Source of the DNA: Aspidiotus rigidus
Taxonomy: Eukaryota; Arthropoda; Insecta; Hemiptera; Diaspididae
DNA: 64,000 bases
NCBI GenBank assembly: GCA_035079385.1
Contig: JAVHKY010000037.1
Span: 2,852,001 to 2,916,000 of the forward strand
Direction of reading: 5' to 3'
This document shows, one piece after another, positions 61,147-64,000 of the stretch; position 1 is the stretch's first letter, and each line of letters starts with the position of its first letter. The translations under genes and the position numbers were made by a program. Below the pieces are notes generated by a model. It was given only the letters and a program-made list of their open reading frames with translations, did no database searches and was not told the DNA's origin.

Positions 61147-64000
61147 CTGAAACATAAATGAACAGAATACACGCCACAAGTTTCTCATTACTAAAAAATG
61201 TACGAAGTTCTATCAAATCTTTCGACTTCAAATTAAAATTTCTATCCAACTTATGTTTTGTTTTTATGTAGTTTGAAAACGGGTGTCCTGAGGGTAGAGT
61301 ATGAAATATTCCATTTAACCGTTTTCAGCAAAGAAATTTTAATGGAAGAACCTGAGGTAAGAAATTTTCTTTTTCGCTCTCTTTCTTTTAGATAACGTTC
61401 CATTCAATGAAATTCAGAATAACTTTGCTCATTGGAGCTCATACTGAGAGTGATGAGGTGTGAGCAGAGCACTGATAATTAAAAAGATCTCAAAGCTACA
61501 ATTCTAGTTTATTTGTTAGCTTACAAGTTGTGCCTCTACTGAGGAACAAGTCTTTGAACATTAGTTTTCATCATCTAACACTTTGATCTGATTGGCTACA
61601 ACAATACAGTGTTGTGATTGGTTAATTCGCCTAAGCTACGTTTCTATTGGATACCAGGTTTATCCTATTAGTTAATTCTGTTCCGTATGTCTTGTCCAAT
61701 AATCGTTCTCTGTCAAACTTGATTACATTGTTCAAGAAGCTGGCTTTTCTCCTCTTTGCCCTTGCAATTTCCATCTATTCTCAGAGTTTTCTGCTCACTA
61801 TGCGGTTTTCTAAATGTATGACTTGGAATATTTCTTTACAATTACGCTGTTCTTCATTGCAGTGTTTGCCAAACAGTGACTAGCCATCTTCTTTTTCTTT
61901 TGATGTTTTGTGCTCCTCACTTAAGATGTCGAACTCTCTCAGTCTCATCAAAGTAGATGCCTTTGCACTGTTTGCAACTGAGCTCCTACACTCTTTTCCG
62001 TCTGGTTGTCGCTCATGCTCTTCTTCATAGGTGGTTTTATAATTGTTACGTTCTTTGGGTCCTCTGCATTTACTCATCTTTGTTATGGATAACCACATTC
62101 ACATCATAACTACTGAACGCCTCTTGTTTGAGTACTTTCCTATGTATGATACTGATCCGGAGTACACTGTCTTGTGTTCCTATCTTTACGTCCATTTTCC
62201 CGAGGACTCCCTCAACCATGCCTCCACAGTAGCCGTTGGCTACTACAATCTTCTCAACTATCTCAATTTCTTTCCTCTTCCTTCATTGTTCTTCAAGAAA
62301 GAGATTGCTCGGTAGCAGTAATTCTGAAAATATTGCTGTATGCTAATTAATGAAAAAAAATTGTACACTCGAGATCTTTTTAGCTCAACTTTGGTCATAA
62401 TATATTATATTTCACTGTTTTGCTACGTTCTAGTTCCTGTATACTACTATATTTTTTGAGTATCTATTAGGAAAAGTTCCACCTCGAGGATAAAAATGAT
62501 TCCAAAATTATTTTAAAGACCTGCATTATCGGAGAAAGCGATTTTATTTTGCCGGACACCGCGATTCATGATGACGATTTGATATACAGGGAGTTCCTTA
62601 CCTCTGAATTTCTCCCTGGTATGAGGCCTCGAATTCGATTGGTCCATGATTGCGCGAAAGGACGAGATTTAAATTGGGTAGCATCCATGAGAGATTCTGC
62701 TCTGCCAGCTAGTCAGGCCATCTAGAGTGAACATAAAAGTTTACATGATCACATTAGTTTCTTGATAATTTCGTTCTATGTTGAATGGTTAGATAAGTTT
62801 GCCGTCAAACTGATAATGTAAGGTACTGTACAGCAAATATTTTCAACTCTGCCACAAGACACACCACTATTGCGCAACACCTGATGAGTACCTCACCAAT
62901 TCTTCTAAAGAGTAGATACAGTCATGACGAGGCATTGATATTCATACAGAGTATCAAGAAATGAGTTGGTGAACAGCAGAGTAGTAGGGACGAGCAGGAA
63001 ATAATTACCCCAGCCATCGGGGACAGATGGCACAGTCATCAGCTAACGATACGACTTTAGATAGGGTAGTAAATTAGCAGGACGCCAGGTACTTCAACTA
63101 ATACAAGCAGGGGGAAAAGAACCAAATTTTTGAGATCGAATTTGGACCAAAATTTTGTAGAACCAAAGTGTTTACTGCTAGGGACTGTATACACATATCC
63201 TAGAATAGATACGAGTCCCAGAAGGGCTGGGCATGGCGGTGATTCAAAAGATCGGACATGGTGCCAAAGACTCACTCATTTTTGCTTTATTATTCGCCTC
63301 ATCATCAGTTTACTTGCATCACTGACTTCGTTCATGATATTCATTTATAATACTACGGTTGTGATTCTATCTACGTGAATTAAAGGAAGATCCTCCCGTA
63401 GTAACCCAGAATACTAAAACAATTCTTCTCGCCCATATTAATTTCCCTTAAATTTCTTCAATTACCCCCTCTGACCACCCCTCACGCTTCAGAAGTTTTG
63501 TTTATAATTTTCAATTCAAATTCGCGCGTTCCTCTAAAAAAATACACGATCATTCATATTTCTCGCTTATACCTTGTATTCGGAGGGTCAACACGAGAAC
63601 AATAGTGGAAACTGAAATGAACAATTAAAAGAAATAAGAACTAATGAAGCGTCATTAAGTACATTGTCGTTATCGATAATTATGTAGTTAGTTATTTCAA
63701 ACGACAGAAATACTCGTATGCCGAGTAGTGTACGAATGCCATATTTGTGCCAATACGTAAAAGAAGATGATGAATAGCTACGTCAATTTTTGAATTTGAG
63801 TACAAAAATAAAGCCAAAACGATCCGCATTATTGATATTGGAACATTATTCTACGCGTACGTACGTCAGAATACTGTATAACATCTTGTGAAGAGATCCA
63901 GATTCGATTTGCTCGCAATTTCTGCAATCTCTACCTGTCATCCGTCTACATGGCCTACTTCAATATCTGCTCAGTGGAACCAACGCAATGGTGTATATTT
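61147..64000. other. Region upstream of the first recognised ATP8B exon
   Basis: No coding exon recognised. It should include the ATP8B promoter or a further intron. It contains a Penelope-like fragment at 61570-62098. The rest (62100-64000) shows nothing I can support. Confidence 0.5.
61570..62098 (-). pseudogene. Penelope-like element 3' fragment (degraded GIY-YIG end)
   Basis: On the minus strand, the GAGCACAAAACATCAAAAG, AAGAAGATGG and CACTGTTTGG blocks and the Cys-rich stretch before them align with 20000-20050. The frame has a TAG after KEKEDG and lacks the intact GIY motif. The tail (61570-61780) shares the GATTGGTT and CAATACAGTGTTGTG blocks with the other two copies. Confidence 0.6.

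Noticed and set aside
62043..62315. 90-codon plus-strand ORF upstream of ATP8B
   Set aside because: Partly antisense to a Penelope-like fragment. No domain or splice support.

Overview
Eukaryotic, almost certainly insect, nuclear DNA: AT-rich, intron-containing and crowded with transposons. The best taxonomic signal is a P4-ATPase whose exons resemble insect ATP8B along their whole length. A hemipteran such as a scale insect or mealybug would fit, but that is a guess. No prokaryotic operon, rRNA, tRNA or CRISPR array was seen.

Region 1 (1-8616) holds two nearly identical direct copies of a segment carrying an AAA-ATPase-like gene (predicted AAA-ATPase / DUF1703 family) on the minus strand. 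Copy 2 is complete. By hand-spliced model it has three exons (6923-7063, 6642-6771, 4497-6433), and the first encodes a signal-peptide-like N-terminus. Copy 1 runs off the left edge. The two copies differ mainly by one MITE each, inserted at different sites, and the shared segment ends inside a palindromic MITE.

Region 2 (8617-11924) is non-coding apart from an 8-bp-TSD MITE and a broken hAT transposase C-terminus.

Region 3 (11925-61146, minus strand) is one gene of about 49 kb, ATP8B (phospholipid flippase). I placed 22 core exons with canonical GT/AG borders and matching phases (about 1189 aa), plus a probable 75-nt cassette exon. Its introns have collected a large mobile-element set: palindromic MITEs (28.7-31.1 kb), a 1.9-kb long-TIR element, a MULE-type SWIM-finger fragment, an apparently intact Jockey-type LINE (41.0-45.15 kb), Penelope-like GIY-YIG fragments, an I/LOA-type LINE 3' end, a foldback repeat, a non-autonomous Helitron (53197-54153) and a decaying R1-clade LINE (54.2-59.9 kb). 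A palindromic minisatellite (60.3-60.8 kb) lies just downstream of exon 1.

Region 4 (61147-64000) is upstream of the first recognised exon and contains a Penelope-like fragment. The true N-terminus or 5' UTR of ATP8B probably lies here or beyond the window.
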